Assembly (NCBI GenBank): GCA_012267415.1
Contig: JAAXGN010000029.1
Location: forward strand, 54,690-118,689
Source of the DNA: Candidatus Poribacteria bacterium
GTDB taxonomy: Bacteria > Poribacteria > WGA-4E > WGA-3G
Length of the DNA: 64,000 nucleotides
Direction of reading: 5' to 3'
The notes under the pieces were generated by a model that searched no databases, had not been told where the DNA came from, and saw only the letters and a program-made list of their open reading frames with translations. The position numbers were made by a program, and so were the translations under genes. The stretch's first letter is position 1. Every line of letters begins with the position of its first letter. This document shows positions 8,614 through 16,052 of this stretch, piece by piece.

Positions 8614-9161
8614 TGCATGAAGAAGAAAAAGAGATTACGGAAGAAACGATACCACGCGTCATTGAACAGTTACGAGAAAAGTTCGGTGATGCACTCTTAG
8701 AAGAAGCAGAATCAGAGAACGGTGTCGTTGTTATCGTAAATAAAGAAAAGAGTTACGCACTCTTAGAATATCTAAAAACTGAACTTGCATATTCTTTCCT
8801 TGTAGATGTCACGGCGGTTGACAATTCTAATTTAGAATCAGAGTTGATGAAGTTTGACTATGCGCGATTCATGGTCGTCTACCACCTCTACACATATCAA
8901 GGTGAAACGCCACGTCTTCGCGTCAAAGTGCCTGTGCATGAAAAAGAACTGAAAATCCAATCGGTGACAGATTTATGGAAAGGCGCAAACTGGCTTGAAC
9001 GTGAAACTTACGATATGTTCGGTATAGACTTTGAAGGACATCCCGACCTCCGTCGTATTCTAATGCCAGACGATTTTGAAGGACACCCACTCCAAAAGGA
9101 TTATCCACTACGTGGACGTGGTGAGCGCGAAAGTTTTAATTTTGAAAAACAGAATGTCTAA
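8613..9161 (+). CDS. nuoC: NADH-quinone oxidoreductase subunit C
   Basis: NuoC is the 30-kDa peripheral-arm subunit that packs against NuoD. The 182-residue protein ends with the family signature: RETYDMFGIDFEGHPDLRRI, followed by LMPDDFEGHPLQKDYPLRGR. It is a separate gene rather than a NuoCD fusion. The charged N-terminus (HEEEKEITEETIP) is lineage-specific. It starts inside the nuoB stop (TAATG). It is followed not directly by nuoD but by sodC. Confidence 0.96.
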   Translation: MHEEEKEITEETIPRVIEQLREKFGDALLEEAESENGVVVIVNKEKSYALLEYLKTELAYSFLVDVTAVDNSNLESELMKFDYARFMVVYHLYTYQGETPRLRVKVPVHEKELKIQSVTDLWKGANWLERETYDMFGIDFEGHPDLRRILMPDDFEGHPLQKDYPLRGRGERESFNFEKQNV

Positions 9162-9222
9162 CATGACCTTAAATAGACCTATGTTGTTTCCCCTATTATT
9201 AAAATGTATGGAGGATTGAAAA

Positions 9223-9792
9223 TTGAAGAAGAACTATTTCATAAACCGCATCAATGCTGTATTCCTACTATTTGCTGCTGTTTCTATTGTGTTAGCAGGT
9301 TGTGAATACATAGACAGGACAGGAATACCAACAGGTTCATCAAAACAAGCAATTGCGATAATAAATCCATCAAATGACAGTGGCGTAACAGGAAAGGCAA
9401 CTTTCACACAGATGGGACCGGCTGTCATGGTACACATTGAAGTTAAGAACATGTCCCCTGGACAACGTGCTGTTCACATCCATGAAAATGGGGATTGCAG
9501 TGCACCTGATGGAACATCAGCAGGTGGACATTGGAACCCTACTAACGTCGCACACGGAAAATGGGGGGTAGGTGAGTTTCATCTTGGAGATATTGGTAAT
9601 ATAGAGGTCGGAGAAGATGGCACAGGTTCTATTGAATTAACGACAGATCTATGGGAAATTGGCACAGGTTCTAATATAGATGTTGTTGGAAAAAGCATCA
9701 TCGTCCATTCAGGAGCAGACGACTTCGTTTCTCAACCTTCTGGGAATGCAGGATCTCGAGTTGGGTGCGGTGTCATTGAATTAGTTGAGTAG
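9223..9792 (+). CDS. sodC: Cu/Zn superoxide dismutase lipoprotein
   Basis: SodC dismutates superoxide to oxygen and peroxide outside the cytoplasm. The TTG start is supported by GGAGG at 9210-9214. Residues 1-27 are a lipoprotein signal with lipobox LAGC (C27), so the enzyme should be anchored in the periplasm. All metal ligands are present: copper H85, H87, H103 and H162; zinc H103, H111, H120 and D123. The C92-C182 pair can form the conserved disulfide. HENGDCSAPDGTSAGGHWNP and SQPSGNAGSRVGCGVI are family hallmarks. It sits 61 nt after nuoC within the complex I operon, same strand, suggesting co-expression with a major superoxide source. This placement is unusual. Confidence 0.93.
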   Translation: MKKNYFINRINAVFLLFAAVSIVLAGCEYIDRTGIPTGSSKQAIAIINPSNDSGVTGKATFTQMGPAVMVHIEVKNMSPGQRAVHIHENGDCSAPDGTSAGGHWNPTNVAHGKWGVGEFHLGDIGNIEVGEDGTGSIELTTDLWEIGTGSNIDVVGKSIIVHSGADDFVSQPSGNAGSRVGCGVIELVE

Positions 9793-9863
9793 TTGCAGCA
9801 TATTTTTAATCAAAACTATAGTTTTTTGTAGTCAATGGGTATAAAAAAATTGAGATTAGGATT

Positions 9864-10004
9864 ATGGGTGTACTCATCGGAACTTTTTTTATTTGTGTTT
9901 GGATAGGTGGCGTTTGCTGGATTTTAGGGTTATCCAGAAAATATTCCAACAAAGCAATAGTAAATACCATCGACTCAAAACAGAAATGCGTAAGTCAACA
10001 TTAA
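9864..10004 (+). CDS. Possible 46-residue single-helix membrane protein
   Basis: An ATG frame of 47 codons lies between sodC and nuoD. The product begins MGVLIGTFFICVWIGGVCWI, one strongly hydrophobic helix, followed by a basic and polar tail (LSRKYSNKAIVNTIDSKQKC). The positive residues after the helix predict N-out/C-in topology. An AGG three bases before the ATG is a weak ribosome site. It ends 14 nt before nuoD in the same direction. It could be an accessory membrane peptide of complex I or a chance frame; no family is recognised. Confidence 0.4.
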   Translation: MGVLIGTFFICVWIGGVCWILGLSRKYSNKAIVNTIDSKQKCVSQH

Positions 10005-10018
10005 ATAAGGAGTAATCT

Positions 10019-11215
10019 ATGCCAGGTGAGATGGAACGCACGACAGGTGAGAGAATGGTTCTCAATTTCGGACCGCAACATCCTGCAACGCACGGCACAC
10101 TTCGCATTGTTTTAGAATTGGACGGCGAAACCATTTTAAAGGCAACACCTCATGCAGGATATTTACATACCGGATTTGAAAAACTTGGGGAACATTTAGA
10201 TTACAACCAATACATCGTTGTGACCGATAGGATGAATTACCTGTCTCCACTCTCTAACAACTTCGGGTATGTGCTTGCGGTGGAACAACTACTCGGTATT
10301 GAGGTGCCGAAACGGTGTCAATACATCCGGATTCTGATGGCAGAACTTTCTCGGATGGCTGACCATCTGTTATGGCTTGGAACAGCGGCATTAGATTTAG
10401 GTGCGTTTTCAGTTTTTCTCTACAGTTTCCGTGAACGCGAAAAGCTATACAGTATTTTTGAAAAGACAACAGGTGCACGATTGACAACAAGTTATACCCG
10501 TGTCGGTGGTGTTTTTCGTGACCTCTATGACGGATTTGAAACTGATGTCCGCGATTTTATTACCAATTTCCCAAAAGCACTAAAAGAAACGCATACATTG
10601 TTGACCCGAAACCGAATTTGGATGGATAGAACAAAAGGTGTCGGTTCCATATCTTCTGAAGATGCAATCAGTTACGGGTTAACCGGTCCCTGTCTGCGCG
10701 CGACCGGTGTAGCACATGACCTTCGCAAAGCTGAACCGTATTCCTCTTACGACGAAATGAAATTTGAGGTGCCAGTCGGCACAAATGGCGATGCTTATGA
10801 CCGATATTTAGTCCGTATGGAGGAGATGATACAGAGTTGTAGCATAGTAAAACAGGCATTGGATAATCTGCCAGACGGACCGTTTAGCCTTGAAGACAAT
10901 AAAATCATGATGCCAGATAAGTCGGACGCTTACGGTCATATTGAAGGGTTGATTCATCATTTCAAGATTGTCATGGATGGACACGGTGTGCAACCACCGC
11001 TCGGAGACCAGTATTGCGCGACAGAATCTCCTAACGGAGAGTTAGGGTTCTATATTGTGAGTGATGGCAGTGGCACTGCATATCGCATCAGAATTCGTCC
11101 ACCAAGTTTCTTCCATTTCCAAGCACTACCACACATGTTAGAAGGTGGTATGGTATCGGATACCGTGGCAGTGTTAGGAAGTTTAAACGTGATTGCAGGA
11201 GAGTTGGATCGATAA
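10019..11215 (+). CDS. nuoD: NADH-quinone oxidoreductase subunit D
   Basis: NuoD is the 49-kDa subunit that forms the quinone-binding pocket with NuoB. The 398 residues start after AAGGAG (10006-10011), with family motifs LNFGPQHPATHGTLRIVLELDGE near the N-terminus (the quinone-site His and the HPxxHG motif), PHAGYLHTGFEKL and DRMNYLSPLSNN, and a C-terminal SDGSGTAYRIRIRPPSFFHFQALPHML segment. The protein ends in GELDR, as usual for the family. About 400 nt of repeats and two unrelated genes then separate it from nuoE. Confidence 0.97.
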   Translation: MPGEMERTTGERMVLNFGPQHPATHGTLRIVLELDGETILKATPHAGYLHTGFEKLGEHLDYNQYIVVTDRMNYLSPLSNNFGYVLAVEQLLGIEVPKRCQYIRILMAELSRMADHLLWLGTAALDLGAFSVFLYSFREREKLYSIFEKTTGARLTTSYTRVGGVFRDLYDGFETDVRDFITNFPKALKETHTLLTRNRIWMDRTKGVGSISSEDAISYGLTGPCLRATGVAHDLRKAEPYSSYDEMKFEVPVGTNGDAYDRYLVRMEEMIQSCSIVKQALDNLPDGPFSLEDNKIMMPDKSDAYGHIEGLIHHFKIVMDGHGVQPPLGDQYCATESPNGELGFYIVSDGSGTAYRIRIRPPSFFHFQALPHMLEGGMVSDTVAVLGSLNVIAGELDR

Positions 11216-11356
11216 TACCCTTACATAATAACGAGTTGCTGAATAATCATTTGGATAATGTTGTTTCACAAAAGAAGATGTTATGCAAGTCATTAACATA
11301 TATAGTAAAAGTTGGAATTAAAGATACACTTATCCAACACCAAAAAACTGTTTGTA

Positions 11357-11376
11357 GTAGGGCAATTCATTGCCCG
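11357..11376 (+). repeat. GTAG palindrome, GGGCAAT family
   Basis: GTAGGGCAATTCATTGCCCG: stem GGGCAAT/ATTGCCC with TC loop and GTAG at the foot. The same 20 nt, plus TTTGTA before it, occur at 56965-56984. Confidence 0.75.
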
Positions 11377-11429
11377 TCGCGTTAAGAAGTGTCCTAATAA
11401 TTTTAGGTTTCACTATATTTATAGGTTCT

Positions 11430-11458
11430 TCAGTCCCGTAGGGACGATATGTTTATAG
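11430..11458 (+). repeat. GACGATATGT repeat, copy 5
   Basis: CAGTCCCGTAGGGACGATAT followed by GTTTATAG, the same unit as 868-895, 50 nt before copy 6. Confidence 0.75.
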
Positions 11459-11479
11459 ATAAACATTATATACATCCTC

Positions 11480-11508
11480 TTTAGTCCCGTAGGGACGATA
11501 TGTTTATA
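11480..11508 (+). repeat. GACGATATGT repeat, copy 6
   Basis: TTTAGTCCCGTAGGGACGAT followed by ATGTTTATA, same orientation as copy 5. The two direct copies could recombine. Confidence 0.75.
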
Positions 11509-11622
11509 ATCTTAATCCAAGGACTGTGAAAACTGCCAAAACAAAGTGTTAACTAACATAACTCGTATAATAGGGAAATTGCATCACATCATTGATTGGT
11601 ATAGATATGAAAGAGGATAGAG

Positions 11623-11979
11623 ATGTCAGAAATAAAAGTGAGTCTTGGCGGAGTCATGCTTTTCGTAAAAGACATGAAAAAGGTAATCGCGTTTTATAGA
11701 GATGTAATCGGATTGACACCGGATGAAGATCAACCCTTTCCAGAGCATCGCTTTTACCGGTTTGATACAGGCCAGTGTAAACTGTGTCTCCATAGTGCCA
11801 GTAAACCGAATGAGGGGAGACAGAAGTTAATGCTTCATGTCGAAAGTGTGAGTGCAATGCATCAACATTTAAAGTCAAAAGGGTTACGTTTGAGACCTTT
11901 GGAAAATGATGGTGGTTACGGAATTTTTGATATCAGAGACCCTGAGAAAAACCGAATCCAGTTTGGGGGGAGATATTAA
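11623..11979 (+). CDS. VOC (glyoxalase/dioxygenase fold) family protein
   Basis: A 118-residue protein with the paired beta-alpha-beta-beta-beta layout of the vicinal oxygen chelate superfamily. The first module begins GGVMLFVKDMKKVIAFYRDVIGL, the second runs LMLHVESVSAMHQHLKSKGL, and it ends in IFDIRDPEKNRIQFGGRY. Family metal ligands would be a His or Glu at the end of beta-1 and Glu on the last strand; these positions are not clearly filled here (V in GGVML, Q in RIQF), so a binding rather than catalytic role is possible. GAGGATAGAG precedes the ATG. It sits between nuoD and nuoE with no known link to complex I. Confidence 0.75.
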   Translation: MSEIKVSLGGVMLFVKDMKKVIAFYRDVIGLTPDEDQPFPEHRFYRFDTGQCKLCLHSASKPNEGRQKLMLHVESVSAMHQHLKSKGLRLRPLENDGGYGIFDIRDPEKNRIQFGGRY

Positions 11980-12036
11980 TCTTGTGCTTTCTCACAAAAA
12001 CAGATAAAATAATTTGAAAGCATTGGAGTAAGTACC

Positions 12037-12330
12037 ATGAAACTGAAAGTAGTCATTCACGAAGCTGAAGAGGGTGGATATTGGGCAGAAGTGCCATCAA
12101 TCCCCGGGTGTGCTACACAAGGGGACACTTTTGAAGAATTGCTGGAAAACATATACGAAGCAATTGAAGGGTGCTTAACTGTGGATGTTGATGCTTACAC
12201 CTTTGCACGAGCAAACGCAGAAGTCCGTGCTGAAAACGCAGAAGCAGAACTGGCAAAACTCCGTAAAAAACTGGCACGTTTGAAAGCAGATCAAAGTAGA
12301 TATTCGCAAGGCAAAAGAAGGAAAACATAG
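12037..12330 (+). CDS. HicB-like protein with coiled-coil tail
   Basis: A 97-residue protein. Residues 1-48 are a clear HicB/UPF0150 domain: [46 protein letters not shown]. Residues 55-90 form a highly charged coiled coil ([20 protein letters not shown]), followed by a basic end (KGKRRKT type). Tails like this occur on Uma2-family nucleases rather than on HicB. There is no HicA partner. GGAG lies upstream of the ATG, and the stop codon abuts the nuoE ATG with no gap, so it is translated from the nuo transcript. It may be an orphan antitoxin or a small regulatory protein. Confidence 0.7.
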   Translation: MKLKVVIHEAEEGGYWAEVPSIPGCATQGDTFEELLENIYEAIEGCLTVDVDAYTFARANAEVRAENAEAELAKLRKKLARLKADQSRYSQGKRRKT

Positions 12331-12855
12331 ATGGCAGATGAAATAATACAAATAGAAACACCCTTTCAATTCAACGAAGAAAACAGAAGGCAATTCGATG
12401 AATTGATTGGTCGGTACCCCATAAAAGAGGCAGCAATGTTGCCAACACTCCACCTTGCACAAAGACAGGAAGGGTATATTACCCCGGCTGTCATGAAGCA
12501 TGTTGCAGAGCTGTTAGAGGTCACGGTCATGAAGGTAAAAGACGTGGTGACCTTCTATCCGATGTTCTTTGAGGAACCGGTTGGCAAATATGTTATCCGC
12601 ATCTGTCATACGTTACCTTGTGCACTACGCGACTGTAAGGTTGTTTTGGACCATCTCAAAGCGAAACTCGGTACTGACGTGGCTTCGGAGACTAATTTGG
12701 CAAAAGGAACAACTGATGATGGTAAGTTTACCTTGATGAAAGTAGAATGCCTTGCATCTTGTGATGTCGCACCCGTAATCATGGTAAATGACGATCTATA
12801 TAAGAATCTGACACCAGAGAAAATTGATGAACTATTAGAACAACTTCCTAATTAA
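12331..12855 (+). CDS. nuoE: NADH-quinone oxidoreductase subunit E (N1a cluster)
   Basis: NuoE is the thioredoxin-like [2Fe-2S] subunit of the NADH dehydrogenase module. The 174 residues have all four cluster N1a ligands: C92 and C97 (CHTLPC), then C140 and C144 (CLASC). The N-terminal helical domain contains the family pattern YPIKEAAMLPTLHLAQRQEG. It starts immediately after the stop of the HicB-like gene and lies 14 nt before nuoF. Confidence 0.96.
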   Translation: MADEIIQIETPFQFNEENRRQFDELIGRYPIKEAAMLPTLHLAQRQEGYITPAVMKHVAELLEVTVMKVKDVVTFYPMFFEEPVGKYVIRICHTLPCALRDCKVVLDHLKAKLGTDVASETNLAKGTTDDGKFTLMKVECLASCDVAPVIMVNDDLYKNLTPEKIDELLEQLPN

Positions 12856-12869
12856 TGTAAAGGTATAAT

Positions 12870-14348
12870 ATGGTTCAAGAAAAAAGGATTCTCTACGAGC
12901 ATCTAAATGTACCCGATATAAACACTTTTGATGTTTATCGACAATACGATGGTTACACCCATTTTGAAAAGGCACTTGCCGAATATCAACCGGACGACAT
13001 CGCTAAAATGGTAATGGATTCTGGATTGAAGGGTAGAGGCGGTGCAGGTTTTTCTACTGGGTTAAAATGGAGCTTCGTCCCAAAAGATATTGAACCGCGT
13101 TACCTCTGTTGCAACGCTGACGAGAGTGAACCTGGCACATTCAGTAACCGTTATGTTTTGGAGAAAAACCCGCATCTGCTCATTGAAGGTATCTTAATCT
13201 GCTGCTATGCTATGGGGATTGAAACCACTTATGTCTACATTCGTGGTGAATTCACACTCGGTAAAAGAGTGTTAGATGCTGCTATCAAAGAGGCTTATGA
13301 ACAGGGGTACCTTGGGGAAAACATTCGCGACACGGGTCTAAACGTCAATATCTATACACATCCAGGAGCAGGTGCTTATATCTGCGGTGAAGAAACAGGT
13401 CTGATTGAATCACTTGAAGGAAAACGGGGACAACCCCGAAACAAACCACCTTTCCCCGCAGTTGAAGGTGTGTTTATGAAACCTACTGTCGTACAGAATG
13501 TGGAGACCTTGTGTAACCTACCTTTCATCGTGGGGAATGGCGTGGAATGGTATACAGAGATGGGACCGACGTATGCTGATACGCGAGAAGACCCACCGAA
13601 ACCTGATCCGAACACAGGCACAAAACTCTACTGTATCAGCGGAGACGTCAACGAACCAGGTGTATATGAATTGGAACTCGGATTGACATGTACTGAACTT
13701 ATTGAAGTAGCAGGCGGTTTACGTGGTGAAGAGGTTAAAGCAGTTATCCCTGGCGGTAGTTCCGCACCGATCCTGACGCATTACGAGTTGGATACACGAC
13801 TCGATTTTACATCGCTCACACTTGCAAAATCAATGCTCGGATCGGGCGGTATTATCGTTATGAATGAGACACGTAACATCGTAGACTGCTTACTCAATAT
13901 CATGAAGTTCTACGCGCATGAATCGTGTGGACAATGCACACCATGCCGATGGGGAACACCGTGGGTAAGAGATATTGTTCAAAGAATTGCAGACGGAGAA
14001 GGAAGAAAAACCACTATCACACGACCGAAATTCGGGGTTACCGAAAGTGGTAGATGGGGGGATACAGGGGAAACTGAAGAAATCTACGAAGACCTTGATC
14101 TACTTGAAGAAGTAGCGAACAACATTGCTAACGTGGATACAATGACATGGAATACGATCTGCGTGTTTGGCATCGCTGTTTCTTGGCCCGCAGTCAGTTA
14201 TATGCGGAAGTTCCGACCTGAATTTGAAGCCGCTATCCGTGAAGGTAAACTGGTCACCTTGCCTGTTGCGGAGGCGACGGTACCACCAGAAGAAAATTAC
14301 GCGTATCAACAACGATTTATACCGAAAGAGTTCTCTGAACTGGAGTAA
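12870..14348 (+). CDS. nuoF: NADH-quinone oxidoreductase subunit F (NADH/FMN site, N3 cluster)
   Basis: NuoF binds NADH and FMN and holds [4Fe-4S] cluster N3. Seen directly: the FMN/NADH loop GRGGAGFSTGLKW (residues 55-67), GAYICGEETGLIESLEGKRG (residues 168-187), and N3 ligands C353, C356, C359 (ESCGQCTPC) and C431 (NTICVFG). At 492 residues it is about 50 longer than the common 430-450. The third and fourth cysteines are 72 residues apart rather than about 40, with a charged insert of about 30 residues near 371-410. A short PPKPDP insert lies around 242-247. Confidence 0.96.
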   Translation: MVQEKRILYEHLNVPDINTFDVYRQYDGYTHFEKALAEYQPDDIAKMVMDSGLKGRGGAGFSTGLKWSFVPKDIEPRYLCCNADESEPGTFSNRYVLEKNPHLLIEGILICCYAMGIETTYVYIRGEFTLGKRVLDAAIKEAYEQGYLGENIRDTGLNVNIYTHPGAGAYICGEETGLIESLEGKRGQPRNKPPFPAVEGVFMKPTVVQNVETLCNLPFIVGNGVEWYTEMGPTYADTREDPPKPDPNTGTKLYCISGDVNEPGVYELELGLTCTELIEVAGGLRGEEVKAVIPGGSSAPILTHYELDTRLDFTSLTLAKSMLGSGGIIVMNETRNIVDCLLNIMKFYAHESCGQCTPCRWGTPWVRDIVQRIADGEGRKTTITRPKFGVTESGRWGDTGETEEIYEDLDLLEEVANNIANVDTMTWNTICVFGIAVSWPAVSYMRKFRPEFEAAIREGKLVTLPVAEATVPPEENYAYQQRFIPKEFSELE

Positions 14349-14353
14349 CATTT

Positions 14354-15991
14354 ATGGCATTTATTAAACTTGACGACCTTGAAATAGAGGTTGAAGATGG
14401 AACGAATATAGTTGAGGCAGCACGACAACACGGCATTGAAGTCCCTCACTATTGCTACCACCCTGGGTTGAGTCGTCCCGCTAATTGCAGAATGTGTCTC
14501 ATTGACCTTTACCTGAGAAGTTCAGAGATGCCAGAAAGGCAATTAGCGACAGGCTGCACAACGACTGTCCGGTCCTCACCGCCAGAGAGAAAAATAGATG
14601 GTAAGTATGACGTCATCGTTCGGACAGATAGTCCCCGTGTCATAAAGGCACGAGAGGATATCCTTGAGTTTCTCTTGGTGCATCATCCGCTTGACTGTCC
14701 TGTCTGCGACCAAGCAGGCGAGTGCGATCTACAAGACTTCAGTTATCGGCATGGACACGATAAAAGCCGTTATGTGGAAGTCAAAAACGTTCCACCGAAG
14801 AAAGACTTAGGTCCAGATGTTCTGCTCTATACCACGCGTTGTATCGTCTGTACCCGTTGTATTCGATTTTGTGATGAGGTAGCAGGTACAGGTGAACTTG
14901 GAATAATCAATCGCGGTTCACATGACGAAATTGACATTCCCAGAAGCCATGGTGGCACACCTATCCAACTCCTTGATAACAAACTTGCGGGAAATGTCGT
15001 TGATATATGTCCCGTCGGTGCGTTGATTAGTAAGGATTTCCTATTCAAATCTCGTCCCTGGTTTCTTAAAAAGGAAAGCAGCATCTGTTCAGGCTGCAGT
15101 GTCGGTTGTAACATCACGGTAGAATATAAGGAAGATGGTCTGTATAGGATTAAACCCCGCTTCCATGCAGATATAAACCAGCACTGGATGTGTGATGATG
15201 GACGTCTTGGGTACCACTATGTCAACAGTGATGACCGTCTCCAACTCCCGCAAAAGCGCGTTGAGGATGGACTCGTTACAACGCAGTGGGCAGACGCACT
15301 ATCACTTATTACTGAAAAACTCACTGAAGTAGAGCCTGACGATGTTGTCGTTATCGGCTCTGCACAAGCAACGAATGAAGACAACTTTGTCTTACAGCAG
15401 TTTGCACATGATGTTCTAAAAACGACGCAATTAGGACTTTTCGGACAACTACCGGGTGAAGATCACAAATTCCCTCAATTCACCATTGAAGCAGATAAGA
15501 ATCCTAATACCGCAGGCGCGCGAACAATACTCGGTTCCGCAAACGGCAATGTGGTATTGGAAGGTGAGACGCTTTGGGAAAAAGTCGCTGGTGCGAAAGT
15601 CGTATATCTCGTGAGTGGTGCACCTGAACGTGCACTTGACGAAACAGAAAAAGAAGCGTTGGGTAAGGTAGATTTTCTCATCGTGCAAGATATATTGCCA
15701 TCAGCAGTTACAGAATTGGCTGATATAGTCCTACCGGGAACAACATTTGCGGAAAAAGATGGCACCTTCACTAATTCCACAGGTTGGGTCCAACGGATAC
15801 GCAAAACGATTGATCCACCGGGAGAAGCACAGGCGGATTGGCTAATAACACAGCAGATTGCGAAACAACTTGGCGGAGAGTTTGAATATAACTTCGCTGG
15901 TGAAATTGCAATAGCAATAGCAGAGAATGTTGAGGGATACGGTGACGCAACACATCAGAAAATTGGAGATGCAGGGGTTAAGTTAGCGTAA
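14354..15991 (+). CDS. nuoG: NADH-quinone oxidoreductase subunit G with N7-type cluster motif
   Basis: NuoG carries a chain of iron-sulfur clusters in the peripheral arm. Ligands read from the sequence: N1b C34, C45, C48, C68; N5 H111, C115, C118, C124; N4 C163, C166, C169, C219. A fourth motif, C245-x2-C248-x3-C252-x27-C280, matches the off-pathway N7 cluster pattern known in E. coli and Thermus. The molybdopterin-oxidoreductase-like domain is shortened: total length is 545 residues against roughly 780-910 in enzymes with the full domain. An alpha-beta segment ending LPGTTFAEKDGTFTNSTGWV, the usual oxidoreductase motif, is retained. It starts six nt after the nuoF stop. Confidence 0.95.
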   Translation: MAFIKLDDLEIEVEDGTNIVEAARQHGIEVPHYCYHPGLSRPANCRMCLIDLYLRSSEMPERQLATGCTTTVRSSPPERKIDGKYDVIVRTDSPRVIKAREDILEFLLVHHPLDCPVCDQAGECDLQDFSYRHGHDKSRYVEVKNVPPKKDLGPDVLLYTTRCIVCTRCIRFCDEVAGTGELGIINRGSHDEIDIPRSHGGTPIQLLDNKLAGNVVDICPVGALISKDFLFKSRPWFLKKESSICSGCSVGCNITVEYKEDGLYRIKPRFHADINQHWMCDDGRLGYHYVNSDDRLQLPQKRVEDGLVTTQWADALSLITEKLTEVEPDDVVVIGSAQATNEDNFVLQQFAHDVLKTTQLGLFGQLPGEDHKFPQFTIEADKNPNTAGARTILGSANGNVVLEGETLWEKVAGAKVVYLVSGAPERALDETEKEALGKVDFLIVQDILPSAVTELADIVLPGTTFAEKDGTFTNSTGWVQRIRKTIDPPGEAQADWLITQQIAKQLGGEFEYNFAGEIAIAIAENVEGYGDATHQKIGDAGVKLA

Positions 15992-15997
15992 CCTTAA

Positions 15998-16022
15998 GAC
16001 ACAATCTAACAGATTGTGCTAC
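15998..16022 (-). repeat. GTAG palindrome, CACAATCT family
   Basis: CACAATCT-AAC-AGATTGTG hairpin followed by CTAC, between nuoG and nuoH. It is almost identical to 2934-2958. Confidence 0.8.
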
Positions 16023-16052
16023 AATTAGACGCGTCATCAAGAAGGAGAATTC

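Larger units (their letters stand above)
11216..11622. other. Repeat-containing intergenic region within the nuo operon
   Basis: No gene is seen in these 407 nt. They hold a GTAG palindrome (11357-11376) and two direct GACGATATGT repeats 50 nt apart (11430-11458 and 11480-11508). This is the longest gap in the operon; a second promoter or processing site could lie here, but no clear -35/-10 pair was recognised. Confidence 0.6.

Noticed and set aside
9816..9832. Terminator after sodC (AAAACTATAGTTTTTT)
   Set aside because: The stem is AT-only and very weak, and the next genes follow on the same strand.
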